A stretch of 64,000 nucleotides of DNA from Mimachlamys varia. Its lineage: Eukaryota > Mollusca > Bivalvia > Pectinida > Pectinidae. This document shows, in pieces, positions 23,976 through 36,271 of the stretch; the stretch's first letter is position 1; each line of letters opens with the position of its first letter. The notes beneath the pieces are model-generated. The model ran no database searches. It was not told where the DNA came from and worked only from the letters and a program-made list of their open reading frames with translations. A program made the position numbers and the translations under genes. The stretch spans positions 47,226,401 through 47,290,400 of the forward strand of contig OX392527.1 in the NCBI GenBank assembly GCA_947623455.1, in the 5' to 3' direction.

Positions 23976-26900
23976 GTAATATAAAAAATCTTTATTTTCT
24001 GCTTTCATTCGTATAAAACGTCAGATAGGAACATTCCCAAATATAAACTCTTGCTGTTCGAAAATGCCCCTCATGTTTATCGAAACAAAGGTAAATATAT
24101 CCTTTCCTGCTATAAGTTAAAAAATAAAAACTCTTACTGTTCGAAAATGCTCTTCATGTTTATCGAAACAAAGTTAAGGTTAATGTATCCTTACTCTCTA
24201 TAAATTAACATAGAGAACACAAATGATGAGTGAGGCACCCGCTTTCAAAACATTTAATATTGCACATAGTCACTTGTACTGTACATTTTTGCTGAGATCT
24301 TCTGAACCAACATGAATAATACTAAACACCATTACACCTTTTTAGTTATAACAGTACCAATAGGGAGCTACTGTAGATTTTACTGGTAGTGATGAATAGT
24401 GGATCATATTTTATGTATTTTGATATTACTTTTCTAGGTCCTGTCAGCAGCAGAGTTCTGTTTGTCAAACAGCTTCATCTCCATCTGCCGAGACATCTTT
24501 GTCCGCTAGTCCTCTGACCACTCCTTCATCAGCCAAAAACCTGTCTGGTGTTGACACTTCCTCACCCGCTGTGACCCTGGAAAAAGAGCAGCCATCTTTT
24601 TGCGCTGCCTCATCTCATGTGGACTTCTTGACTACAGATCCTCCTGCTACAACCCAGTCTTCTTCAGTGGCGTCAACACCACAGGGTAACGAGCTTCCAA
24701 CGGTGAACACGTTAGATGAAACCATATCAACATCGCTAGCATTTGGAGAGTATCTATCGAATCTACAGGGGGTTGGAGGATCTCAACCAGGAACGGGACT
24801 GGATGGGGCTGTGGTAACAAGTGCCTGGACACAGGCTACTGGACAGCATTCATTGACCTCACAAGTTGGTGGACAACCTTTGCAACACGATGGAACGAAA
24901 TCTGTTGCTACTTCATCAGTCGGCTTTGGACAACAGCCTAAAGCACCCACAACTGGCTATCGCTCCACAGAATTGGAACAAATGTTGCAGTGTATGCAGC
25001 AGTCTTCTGCTCTGAGAAGAAATTCACACTCACAGCAGTCATTCACAAATATTGACAACATGCCTCCAGGATCAACTCCTCTTCGAGTTCGCAGGCTTTC
25101 AAATAACGCGATGGAAGGTCAAAGGTCAAGGTACGGCCAGAGTAGAGTTGAGGACATCGAATCCAGAGTGTACAAACCACCAGTGGATCCAGCATACCAG
25201 GGACCTGGTGTTAGGGACAGGACAAGACCTGGACACCAGTTGGCCGCCCTCATGTTTCCAGAGGTCCAAGAGCAGTCCAGGCCAGGAAACAATGTTATGC
25301 CATCCACATCTTCTAGAACATCTTTTAATCAAGGAGTACAAATGTCCGGTATTCATAGCAGAACACTGGGAAATGTTAACCCGACAACAAATTTACATGC
25401 AACAAACCCTTTCCAAAGTGGTTCTTATACCACAGGACAAATGCCTAACCATGGTAGTGGTCAGTACCTGGCCAACAACACTAGTGCTAGATTGACCACA
25501 GGAGTTGGTTATACCAGACCGCCACTGAATAACGGACCAAATGCGACTACAACACCTTTTGGACCTGGTGGTAATTTTGGTCCTTATAACAGAATGGGCG
25601 CACAGACTTCCATGGCATTCCAGAGTAGTGTTAGTAACATTGGTCCCCAGGGTATTCCTGGACCTCAGTATAATAACACCACAGTCTCACACAGTACATT
25701 TACACGTACCGGTACAACAGGGCAGTGTAGGAATGGTATAGGACTGCATGGTATCGTAGGTCCTCCGAACAATTTACCTCAGAACATGCTAGGTCCACAG
25801 GGTAGCAGTATATCGGGACCACAAAGTGCATTAGGACCGAACAGTTCACCTCAGAACATGCTAGGATCACAGGGTAGCAATATCACGGGACCACAAAGTG
25901 CATTAGGACCGAACAGTTCACCTCAGAACATACTAGGATCACAGGGTAGCAGTATATCGGGACCACAAAGTGCATTAGGACCCAACAGTTCACCTCAGAA
26001 CATGCTAGGACCAAAGGGTAGCAATATCTCGGGACCACAAAGTGCATTAGGACCTAACAGTTCTCAACTGCCAAATATGCTAGGTCCACAGCAGAGTAAT
26101 ACTATAGGATCGCAAAGTACATTATGTCCGCAGCAAAGTAATACCGTAGCGCCGCAAAGTACATTAGACCCTTTAAATTGTACTTCTTCAACAACGACAC
26201 AGAGAACTTCGGGTGTGAACAGTGCTTCTGGTCCATCACAGCCATCTTCTGTTGCCCAGTCAAGTGAGGCAGTCAACGGTTCTGAAAACCATGACAGATT
26301 CTCGCCCAGTGTGCAAGAGAAATTCTGGGTTTCACTTGGTGACAAGATACAAAGTGAAGCAGGTAAGATATTATATATGGCTATAGTACACTAAGAAGCT
26401 TTTGCCCAGTCAGTTATAAAATCTATTTTCCCCATGGTAAATTTTCCGCGATCGCATGTTATTTCTATACAAGTTTCTTGTAATAAATGCATTTAATTTA
26501 CTATCATTCACTGCCATGATCATTGGCCCTAAGACCATGGTACTCTGGCTGCAGTTTCAATAATTCTGTAATACTTTCCTATTGAGATCTTTAAAGTTAG
26601 GGAGCGTTGATGAAACTGAGACCTACAGTAATGAGATTTGTTACATTTTTAGCAATAATTTGGTTTTGTTAATTGACCACAGAAAACTAGTCATATATAT
26701 ACCTGGAATTCCTTAAAAGTCCTGATAATATTGATTGCTAATGAGATTGGTCCAACATTACAGATGCCTATCAGATGTTTATTATGGGCCAGATGATGCA
26801 GAGAAAGGCGGTGGAATGGTTCCGAGACACACTCCAAACAACTAGAGGTAAATAGCAAGAGGTTGTCTCGACATCTAGAGACATTTTCTCTTTTCTCACT

Positions 26901-27965
26901 CTCACTGTATCCTGAAGTCAAACAAGAAGGATTATATTATATGCATACTTGATTTAATACTTACAATTGTTGGGTTTTTTTTCAGCACATTGCTGCAAAG
27001 ATATTTTGGGGTGGGGGTTGTAGATTTATGATCAAAGGGAGACAATCAGTAAAAACAAATGTGAGACAATTTAATTGCAATGGTTATATTAACCAAATAA
27101 TTGCAAGAACCTTACCTTATTCCTTGACATTGCAGTAAAAATAGTATTTCCCAATTGACAAGGAAAATTTGACTTTGCTATGTAATAAATTTGAAATGTC
27201 AAAATGCCTCAAAAAGGCATCAGAGGGGTCCATGAGTAGCATAATTTTAACAACAAAATAAATAAAGTTATAACAGGTATTGTGAAGGAATATATATTCT
27301 ATGTCCTGGGTCCACATTAAGCTGAAAGAATAGTCTAGGAATTCAGGGGATGTTCAGATATGATTAATGTCGTTTCATGATTGTTCAGTGAAAAGATTTT
27401 TTTTTTTTTTTTTTTTAAATATTGTATTGTTCTTTAAATTTTTCAGTTGCCATGGAGAAAATGGACAAAGAGCATAAAGAGGAGATGCGAAAAAGGAAAG
27501 AAAGTGAAGAGATTGTTAACAGCAGATTCAACAAGTTCAAGTCTATTGTTGGTAAGATCTCCTGTGGTTTCAAATGTTCAAATTACCAGACCTGCACGGT
27601 CTAAACGTGGTGGAAGTTAGCTAGCCATGGATTGATTTTAACAAGTCTCGCCATGAATTAAAGTCTGTTGTCAGTGGTAACTCTTAAATAGACGAAAGTA
27701 AAGATACATAATTATATCAATATTTAATATAAACAATATCTTTGTTTTTCAAAAGTATATATAGTGATCTTTTAAGCAGATTAAAATGTGAGCTTTTAAA
27801 TTAACCTACATAATAATAATGACTTAAGGTACAAATATATGAAGAAACTTTTTCAATGTCCTCTCGAATATCCCTCAGGAGTGGAATGTATAGTCTTGTT
27901 TGTTTTACTAGTAATATTATTTATTTTTTTTTTTTTTAGAAAGTTTTACCAAGAAACCATCATGA
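18871..27965 (+). CDS. Gene 1: giant disordered protein with SKI/SNO-like zinc module
   Basis: Five coding exons (18871-23975, 24438-26362, 26764-26847, 27447-27551, 27940-27965) join with consistent phases into 7245 nt, 2414 residues plus stop. An RG cluster at 107-119 (FRGRGQSRGRYRGG) suggests RNA or chromatin contact. Long RS-, KH- and SK-rich tracts follow (residues ~200-800), then acidic patches (ASESDDDDDDEGG near 990; SQDDDDQDDE near 1330). A VKVEP sumoylation-type motif lies near 1446. Residues 1560-1655 carry KCGTLT...CIECQEC...FIVHLC, resembling the SKI/SnoN/SKOR SMAD4-binding SAND-like fold: C-x2-C-x2-C then H-x-C where SKI has H-x-H. The C-terminal ~90 residues are a charged helix. 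No Dachshund-homology domain is visible upstream. Probably nuclear. The family call is by motif only; I do not recognise a named orthologue. Met1 (18871) has a weak context; Met4 (18880) has G at -3. Confidence 0.82.
24043..24206 (+). repeat. ~90-bp tandem duplication in gene 1 intron 2
   Basis: aaactcttgctgttcgaaaa...ctcatgtttatcgaaacaaa is repeated at about 24134 with small changes. The intron (23976-24437) contains nothing else of note. Confidence 0.7.
24438..26362 (+). CDS. Gene 1 coding exon 3 (residues 1702-2344)
   Basis: The acceptor tacttttctag ends at 24437 and the first base completes AGG (Arg). The donor GCAG|GTAAGA is at 26362. It encodes a Ser/Thr/Gln/Gly/Pro-rich disordered region. 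At 25780-26070 four near-identical 24-residue repeats (PQNMLGPQGSSISGPQSALG...) occur, encoded by 72-nt DNA repeats. The end (VQEKFWVSLGDKIQSEAG) begins the C-terminal helical segment. Confidence 0.85.
26764..26847 (+). CDS. Gene 1 coding exon 4 (residues 2344-2372)
   Basis: The acceptor ccaacattacag ends at 26763; the donor AGAG|GTAAAT is at 26847. It reads DAYQMFIMGQMMQRKAVEWF..., a Met-rich amphipathic helix in the phase set by the exons on both sides. Too short to stand alone, but phase 1 at both ends fits exactly. Confidence 0.85.
27447..27551 (+). CDS. Gene 1 coding exon 5 (residues 2372-2407)
   Basis: The acceptor aaatttttcag ends at 27446, after a T-run; the donor TTGTTG|GTAAGA is at 27551. 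It encodes VAMEKMDKEHKEEMRKRKES..., a strongly charged helix likely to form a coiled coil or basic contact surface. Confidence 0.85.
27940..27965 (+). CDS. Gene 1 terminal coding exon 6 (residues 2407-2414)
   Basis: The acceptor is a 20-plus T tract ending TTTAG at 27939. The exon completes a Glu codon and gives SFTKKPS, then TGA at 27963-27965. Short, but it closes the frame to an exact multiple of three. Confidence 0.75.
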
Positions 27966-27974
27966 CATCCACAG

Positions 27975-27980
27975 AATAAA
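27975..27980 (+). promoter_or_regulatory. Candidate poly(A) signal of gene 1
   Basis: AATAAA lies nine bases after the stop codon, with a GT-containing stretch (gatgtgtaaactg) about 40 nt downstream. If used, the 3' UTR would be only about 30 nt and the minisatellite would lie outside the transcript. A weaker ATTAAA is at 29455-29460, beyond the minisatellite. Confidence 0.5.
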
Positions 27981-28055
27981 ATCAGTCGAAATGGTACAGC
28001 ATTCCAAAACCCAAGAGATGTGTAAACTGATGCAAGTGCTGGCATTTATGAGAGA

Positions 28056-29290
28056 CTTGGAGGACAGATTCCACCTGTCAGACCGGTGTTTTGTGGACAG
28101 ACACCTGGTGTTCAGTGGAGACATCGGAGGACAGATTCCACCTGTCAGACTGGTGTTTGTGGACAGACACCTGGTGTTACATGGAGACATCCGAGGACAG
28201 ATTCCACCTGTCAGACTGGTGTTTTGTGGACAGACACCTGGTGTTACATGGAGACATCCGAGGACAGATTCCACCTGTCAGACTGGTGTTTTGTGGACAG
28301 ATGAGAGACTTGGAGGACAGATTCCACCTGTCAGGCTGGTGTTTTGTGGACAGATACCTGGTGTTGGAGTGGAGACATCGGAGGACAGATTCCACCTGTC
28401 AGACTGGTGTTTTGTGGACAGATGAGAGACTTGGAGGACAGATTCCACCTGTCAGACTGGAGTTTTGTGGACAGATAAGAGACATTGGAGGACATATTCC
28501 ACCTGTCAGACTGGTGTTTTGTGGACAAACACCTGGTGTTACATGGAGACATCCGAGGATAGATTCCACCTGTTAGACTGGTGTTTTGTGGACAGACACC
28601 TGGTGTTACATGGAGACATCCAAGGACAGATTCCACCTGTCAGACTGGTGTTTTGTGGACAGATAAGAGACATTGGAGGACACATTCCACCTGTCAGACT
28701 TGTGTTTTGTTGACAGATTCAACCTGTCAGACTGGTGTTTTATGGACAGACACCTGGTGTTGAGTGGAGACATCGGAGGACAGATTCCACCTGTCAGACT
28801 GGTGTTTTGTGGACAGACACCTTGTATTGCGTGGAGACATCGGAGGACAGATTCCACCTGTCAGACATGTGTTTTGTGGACAGATACCTGGTTACATGGA
28901 GACATCGGAGGACAGATTCCACCTGTCAGACTGGTGTTTTGTGGACAGATACCTGGTGTTACATGGAGACATCGGAGGACAGATTCCACCTGTCAGACCG
29001 GTGTTTTGTGGACAGACACCTGGTGTTGCGTGGAGAAATCCAAGGACAGATTCCACCTGTCAGACCTGTGTTTTGTGGACAGACACCTGGTGTTAAGTGG
29101 GGACATCGGAAGACAGATTCCACCTGTCAGACCGGTGTTTTGTGGACAGATACCTGGTGTTACATGGAGACATCCGAGAAAGATTCCACCTGTAAGACTG
29201 GTGTTTTGTGGACAGATTTGAAGAGAAATTGTGTACATGTGGTGTCTGATTTCAACTGTCAGGCAGTTATGTTTGGACAGATCTGAGTAC
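28056..29290 (+). repeat. Minisatellite, ~19 units of ~67 bp (with 51-55 bp variants)
   Basis: The core ggacagattccacctgtcag is followed by actggtgttttgtggacaga and a variable part, cacctggtgttacatggaga or atgagagacttgga. The long unit has two related halves and self-complementary pieces (GACAG/CTGTC, GGTGT/ACACC). Because the unit lacks stops in several frames, long open frames run through all three + frames and on the - strand. None has a conserved frame, so I treat them as non-coding. The array begins about 90 bp after the gene 1 stop. Confidence 0.9.
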
Positions 29291-30220
29291 AGGTATTAAA
29301 TACCTGTTGTCGTTTGGAGACACAAAGACTTGGTATTGACTTGGTGTTGTAATTATATATAAGGAGACATATGTTTTGTAGAAATGCGAAGAAAAGTTCA
29401 TTTGCCATCTATTGTTAGAAGACAATTGAACACAGGTATTACCTGCTGTGTGTTATTAAAGACACTTGGCAGCATTTTTGTGAAGTGATATGTGTAGTCC
29501 TGTCTAAGGGCTGTCTATGTGTTGTGAGGAAAAACAGTATTATTTCTTATCGCAAAATAATCTGTACATCCATCATTATCAGCAGTGCTAAAAATAGTCA
29601 AATGTAGATACTGTTATACAGTATAATGTACTATGGACAATAGATGAATCTCGTCAACGTTTTTTCTTTCTTTGGTCAGTGTTATAATCTCACCTGTGAA
29701 ATAGGGACTTTTGCTGTGATGCCCTCAGTTTTATGAAAGACTGGTTGTTACATATGTATGCGTGGTAATAGATACTTAATAATTTTGTGCCAAATTGATT
29801 ATTAGAACTCATTTACGTCATATCCTACTTCATGGTGTCACAAAGTTTCAAAGATGTGTCACAACGAAATATATTGAACCAAAGTTTCCTTCTTTACCTT
29901 TACAATTATACATTGAAAGCATACTTATGTTTCTTGTCATCCTAGCTTTACTCTAGCTAAATACTGGTATTAATGTATACCATGCAACTAAATTATCGTT
30001 GAGTTAGCCATCATTTTGAAATAGTGTACTAATACATGTAGGTTGTATTATTACTAAATTGATATTCAGTTTATGATAGATATACTTTACACAGATGGTT
30101 GGTAGATGGCAAAAGCTTATTGTTTCAAATTACTTTCGAGTGCTGGTAAATTATACAAATATAAATGGGAAAGTTAATTGATAAAATTCTGTTTCAAAAA
30201 TCATGAGATAGTTTTTTTTT
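29291..30220. other. Intergenic, nothing recognised
   Basis: AT-rich single-copy-looking sequence between the minisatellite and the Helentron-like element. No exon, SINE or inverted repeat was seen apart from the ATTAAA noted under gene 1. Confidence 0.5.
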
Positions 30221-33200
30221 AGCCCACCATCATCAGATGGTGGGCTATTCAAATCGCCCTGCGTCCGTGGTCCGTGGTCCGTCCGTCCGTCAGTCCGTCC
30301 GTCAGTCCGTTAGTCCGTTAGTCCGTCCGTAAACAATTCTTGTTATCGCTATTTCTCATAAAGTACCGAAGGAATCTTTCTCAAATTTCATGTGTTGGTT
30401 CACCTTGGTCCCTAGTTGTGCATATTCCATTTTGGGACCGATCTGAATTCAAGATGGCCGACAGGCAGCCATCTTGGATTTTGACATTTGAACTTTGTTA
30501 TCCCTATTTCTGAGAATGTACTGAAAGGATCTTTCTCAAATTTCATGTGTTGGTTCACCTTGGTCCCTAGTTGTGCATATTCCATTTTGGGACGGATCTG
30601 AATTCAAGATGGCCGACAGGCAGCCATCTTGGATTTTGACATTTGAACTTTGTTATCCCTATTTCTGAGAATGTACTGAATGGATCTTTCTCAAATTTCA
30701 TGTGTAGGTTCCCCTTGGTGCCTAGTTATGCATATTGCATTTTTGGACCAATCCGAAAACAACATGGCCGACAGGCAGCCATCTTCGATTTTGACAGTTG
30801 AACTTTGTTATCGCTATTTCTGAGAATGTACTGAATGGATCTTTCTCAAATTTCATGTGTAGGTTCCCCTTGGTGTGTAGTTATGCATATTGCATTTTGG
30901 GACCAATCCAAAAACAACATGGCCGACAGGCAGCCATCTTGGATTTTGACAATTGAAGTTTGTTATCGCTATTTCTAAGAAAGTACTGAAGGTATCTTTC
31001 TCAAATTTCATTTGTTGGTTCACCTTGGTCCCTAGTTGTGCATATTCCATTTTTGGACAGATCGGAAAACAACATGGCCGACAGGCAGCCATCTTGGATT
31101 TTGACAATTGAAGTTTGTTATCCCTATTTCTGAGAATGCACTGAATGGATCTTTCTCAAATTTCATGTGTAGGTTCCCCTTGGTGCCTAGTTATGCATAT
31201 TGCATTTTTGGACCAATCCGAAAACAACATGGCCGACAGGCAGCCATCTTGGATTTTGACAGTTGAACTTTGTTATTGCTATTTCTGAGAATGTACTGAA
31301 TGGATCTTTCTCAAATTTCATGTGTAGGTTCCCCTTGGTGTGTAGTTATGCATATTGCATTTTGGGACCAATCCAAAAACAACATGGCCGACAGGCAGCC
31401 ATCTTGGATTTTGACAATTGAAGTTTGTTATCGCTATTTCTCAGAAATTACTGAAGGTATCTTTCTCAAATTTCATGTGTTGGTTCACCTTGGTCCGTAG
31501 TTGTGTATATTCCATTTTGGGACTGATCTGAATTCAAGATGGCCGACAGGCAGCCATCTTGGATTTTGACATTTGAACTTTGTTATCCCTATTTCTGAGA
31601 ATGTACTGAATGGATCTTTCTCAAATTTCATGTGTAGGTTCCCTTTGGTGCCTAGTTATGCATATTGCATTTTTGGACCAATCCGAAAACAACATGGCCG
31701 ACAGGCGGCCATCTTGGATTTTGACAGTTGAACTTTGTTATCGCTATTTCTGAGAATGTACTGAAAGGATCTTTCTCAAATTTCATGTGTTGGTTCACCT
31801 TGGTCCCTAGTTGTGCATATTCCATTTTGGGACCGATCTGAATTCAAGATGGCCGACAGGCAGCCATCTTGGATTTTGACATTTGAACTTTGTTATCCCT
31901 ATTTCTGAGAATGTACTGAAAGGATCTTTCTCAAATTTCATGTGTTGGTTCACCTTGGTCCCTAGTTGTGCATATTCCATTTTGGGACCGATCTGAATTC
32001 AAGATGGCCGACAGGCAGCCATCTTGGATTTTGACATTTGAACTTTGTTATCCCTATTTCTGAGAATGTACTGAATGGATCTTTCTCAAATTTCATGTGT
32101 AGGTTCCCCTTGGTGCCTAGTTATGCATATTGCATTTTTGGACCAATCCGAAAACAACATGGCCGACAGGCAGCCATCTTCGATTTTGACAGTTGAACTT
32201 TGTTATCGCTATTTCTGAGAATGTACTGAATGGATCTTTCTCAAATTTCATGTGTAGGTTCCCCTTGGTGTGTAATTGTGCATATTGCATTTTGGGACCA
32301 ATCCAAAAACAACATGGCCGACAGGCAGCCATCTTGGATTTTGACAATTGAAGTTTGTTATCGCTATTTCTAAGAAAGTACTGAAGGTATCTTTCTCAAA
32401 TTTCATGTGTTGGTTCACCTTGGTCCCTAGTTGTGCATATTCCATTTTTGGACAGATCGGAAAACAACATGGCCGACAGGCAGCCATCTTGGATTTTGAC
32501 AATTGAAGTTTGTTATCCCTATTTCTGAGAATGTACTGAATGGATCTTTCTCAAATTTCATGTGAAGGTTCCCCTTGGTGCCTAGTTATGCATATTGCAT
32601 TTTTGGACCAATCCGAAAACAACATGGCCGACAGGCAGCCATCTTGGATTTTGACAGTTGAACTTTGTTATCGCTATTTCTGAGAATTTACTGAATGGAT
32701 CTTTCTCAAATTTCATGTGTAGGTTCCCCTTGGTGTGTAGTTATGCATATTGCATTTTGGGACCAATCCAAAAACAACATGGCCGACAGGCAGCCATCTT
32801 GGATTTTGACAATTGAAGTTTGTTATCGCTATTTCTAAGAAAGTACTGAAGGTATCTTTCTCAAATTTCATGTGTTGGTTCACCTTGGTCCGTAGTTGGG
32901 TATATTCCATTTTGGGACCGATCTGAATTCAAGATGGCCGACAGGCAGCCATCTTGGATTTTGACATTTGAACTTTGTTATCCCTATTTCTGAGAATGTA
33001 CTGAATGGATCTTTCTCAAATTTCATGTGTAGGTTCCCTTTGGTGCCTAGTTATGCATATTGCACTTTTGGACCAATCCGAAAACAACATGGCCGACAGG
33101 CAGCCATCTTGGATTTTGACAGTTGAACTTTGTTATCGCTATTTCTGAGAATGTACTGAATGGATCTTTCTCAAATTTCATGTGTAGGTTCCCCTTGGTG

Positions 33201-33865
33201 TGTAGTTATGCATATTGCATTTTGGGACCAATCCAAAAACAACATGGCCGACAGGCAGCCATCTCGGATTTTGACAATTGAAGTTCGTTATGGCTATTTC
33301 TCAGAAATTACTGAAGGTATCTTTCTCAAATTTCATGTGTTGGTTCACCTTGGTCCCTAGTTGTGTATATTCCATTTTGGGACAGATCAGAAAACAATAT
33401 GGCCCACAGGCAGCCATCTTGGATTTTGACAATTGAAGTTTGTTATCGCTATTTCTAAGAAAATACTGAAGGTATCTTTCTCAAATTTCATTTGTTGGTT
33501 CACCTTGGTCCCTAGTTGTGCATATTCCATTTTTGGACAGATCGGAAAACAACATGGCCGACAGGCAGCCATCTTGGATTTTGACAATTGAAGTTTGTTA
33601 TCCCTATTTCTGAGAATATACTGAAGGGAACTTTCACAAATTTCATATGTAGGTTCCTCCTGGTGCCTAGCTATGCTAAGAATAAGGAAACGACAATGTA
33701 ATTCACAAAAAAAAACAAAAAAATGCATCTGTGACCCACCAGAGTCTCTGCTCACACTTAATCAACACCTAAGAGACAATCGAAAGAAGAGAAAAGAACC
33801 ATCTTTCAAAAAACAAACTTAGATCATTTGATGGTGGGCGCCAAGATCCCTCTGGGATCTCTTGT
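30221..33865 (+). mobile_element. Helentron-like ('pearl'-type) non-autonomous element
   Basis: The 5' end is a perfect 11-bp-stem hairpin, AGCCCACCATC-atca-GATGGTGGGCT (30221-30246). A (ccgt)n-rich leader (30263-30335) follows, then a 155-bp tandem core, then a unique 3' tail. The tail has gatggtgggc again (about 33830-33840) and a terminal hairpin AGATCCC-tct-GGGATCT followed by CTTGTTT. This plan, with a subterminal repeat, tandem core and 3' hairpin and no target duplication, is known for molluscan Helentron-associated elements. No Rep/helicase is present. The host site looks like a T-rich stretch. Confidence 0.78.
30430..33660 (+). repeat. 21 tandem units of 155 bp with nine-unit higher-order repeat
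   Basis: The marker cagccatctt recurs exactly every 155 bp from 30466 to 33566. The base context of the 'atggccgacag' block defines four subtypes: A (gatctgaattcaag), B (ttttggaccaatccgaaaac), C (gggaccaatccaaaaac) and D (gacagatcggaaaac). The order is AABCDBCAB, AABCDBCAB, CDD. The two nine-unit blocks (1395 bp each) share private variants, such as ttcgatt in units 3 and 12 only. Since 155 is not a multiple of three, the short antisense frames here are not proteins. Confidence 0.9.
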
Positions 33866-36270
33866 TTAATTATTGTATTCGAAGTGCAATGGAAGTATAA
33901 AAAAAATGATGTGTTGGAAGTAATATTATTTCTTTCAAGTGTGTTCCTGCTTAACATAAAAACTTCCAATTCAAATGTTGGAATAGTTAGAATATTTTTT
34001 AATAGGTGTGAATTAATGAGTAAATATGTATTTGGTGTGCATATGAAAATATCAACCGAACGAAAAGCATGTGTGTTAACTAGTACTGTTTACAGATTTC
34101 AAAAGAACTGCTTATACAGGGTATGGCCTTTTGTATCAAAAGTTATTTTTTTATATTTTTTACCTTAAATACTCAATGCCTGAAATGTTACCTCAACTGT
34201 ATATTAATTTTTTAATTTATTTATAACCTGTATGTTTGTGCCTTAAAATGCATCTCTGTATTGGTTAGTACTACTACTGCTGGTCAGAGAAAATGTCTGG
34301 CATCTCGACAGATTTACACAATTCTGACACCATTCCTCAATGTCCGAAGTTATTATTGGTGCTATACCTGTAAATTGAAATCCAGTATACTCCACTGCCA
34401 TTTACGTGAGATTATCATTGATTTCGTTTTACGTGCCTTCATCTTAACCCATTTAGTTTGTCAAATGGTAAATCTTTAAGCTAGCATGTTTGGTAATGAG
34501 GGAAGCTATTGACATGTAGAACTATACAGAGAAGTTAGGTTCATAAAGGGCTTCTTGCACAGTGTTTTTGTCCATCTGTCTATGCCACTTTAATTTCTTT
34601 GTGATGACTTCAAATTTGGTTTGCTTGTGTATCTGCCCTCCTCCAGCCCGAGTTTGACTACCGATATAGATTGTTGAAGTTAATGTGTAATAAATTCAGG
34701 ACTTTACTTCTTATTGGTCAATTGGTTTTCATGCGATAAATTTGCTGAAATTTTAGTCCATGGATTTAAATTTAAAGAGCGTTTGGTTAAACAAATCCAT
34801 CTTTCAATCCTTTAGCCCAAATCTGCCTAACATTGAAAGTGGGGGATATAATTTCAACAAATTTGCTTGCAATTACTATCCCTATATACAGTTTTATAGT
34901 TGGCTGACAACTAAAACTTATTGCATGAAGGATGGCCTGCTCATCAATTTTAATTAACAAATCTCGTAGATTTTGATGGAAAATTGCTTTAGAAGACCCC
35001 ATTACAAATTGTGAAGTTATACAAAATGCATCTCAAAACTTTTTTCCCCCCCAACGTGTTTGTTAAAGGTGTGATAATAACCATACAGTGTAGGTGTTCA
35101 TGAAGTTGTATGAAGATATATGTATACATGTAGTACTTATATACCCCTTACATGTCTATTAGTTAAGTTTCCATACTCCTGACCCTATTTACAGAACATG
35201 TATATGGTTATAACATTTAAAGAAGTAGCACATTTCTTTGTGTACAGATGTACTGTCACTACTGTGATGTTAACCTAGTACCTGGGTAATCGGGTTGAGC
35301 AACACTTTTGGTTGTGCGTTTCAAGTTAGAGGTTGCAAGGAAACAATTTTCTTAGTTCAAATTTTTCCTTAAAAACTTTGAACAGGTTGTAGGAAGTAAT
35401 CTACGTATCAGTATTTAAACGAAGCATAAACAAACCATATAATGTTAAAAGTTGGCTTAGTCCCTAGGTTGTGTGTATAATTTTTTTTCTGAGATATGTT
35501 GTGGTACTGAATATTTAATAAAATCCCAATTACAAATTGACAATTAAACTCAATTTAGGAGAAACTGTCCAGTAAAATGAGAATCAAAGTTAAGACAGTC
35601 TTAATGAAGACATATTGTTTAATTTTGGTTGAATTGAATCATTCAAGATTTTAGTTTTGTAAATTAAGTCATTAATACTTTTAACATTGTGTTAATGATT
35701 TTATCCAGCACTATATTTTGTAGTTTTGATGCAGAAAAGTTGTGTTTTAATCCTGTGAAGTGCTTTAGTTTGTTTTCCCAATTATAGATTTAATAATTAT
35801 CCAATTAAACAAACCTCCTATATTTCATTATACAGCTTTAAATTTAATTGACATGAAAACAAATGATTCATTACTTAAAGAATCATATGAAATAAATAGG
35901 ATTTGTATAATGTTAAACATTATTTCTAGACTATAGATGTCAGATTCTTTTCAGTATACGTTTTTTTCGAACTTCGAAGAAGTAAATGGGTGGGGGAAGT
36001 CAATTTGAGGAAAAATCTTTTCTTTTAATCTGGCAGCTGTATACTTGATTAAATTTCTTGCAATTTACATTACCAGATAGTTATTATGTAATTGAAAAGT
36101 CCCCGTTTTATGGATTTATTCATTTCTATGGCCAATGTTACTGTCTTTATGATCTGCAAATTTCTCAGATTGATTCCGAATATTTTTCAATAAATATGTA
36201 ATGATTTACCTGTTTTGAATGTGTTGTATTTTTTCAACAATATTGTTTTTATTGTTAGATGTTGATTTAT
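33866..36270. other. Intergenic, nothing recognised
   Basis: AT-rich sequence with scattered homopolymer runs. Short open frames show no family features and no plausible splice partners. Confidence 0.5.
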
Positions 36271-36271
36271 T

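Noticed and set aside
27991..29286. Overlapping open frames of 144-183 codons in the 28-29 kb region
   Set aside because: They run through a minisatellite with no stop in its unit; all three + frames and the - strand are open, so there is no preferred reading frame.
28056..29290. CRISPR-like regular repeats
   Set aside because: Contiguous variable tandem units with no unique spacers, in a eukaryotic genome.
30853..33755. Repeated antisense frames (MSKSKMAACRPCC...) in the 155-bp array
   Set aside because: The unit length is not a multiple of three, the frames are interrupted and appear only because the repeat lacks stops on that strand.
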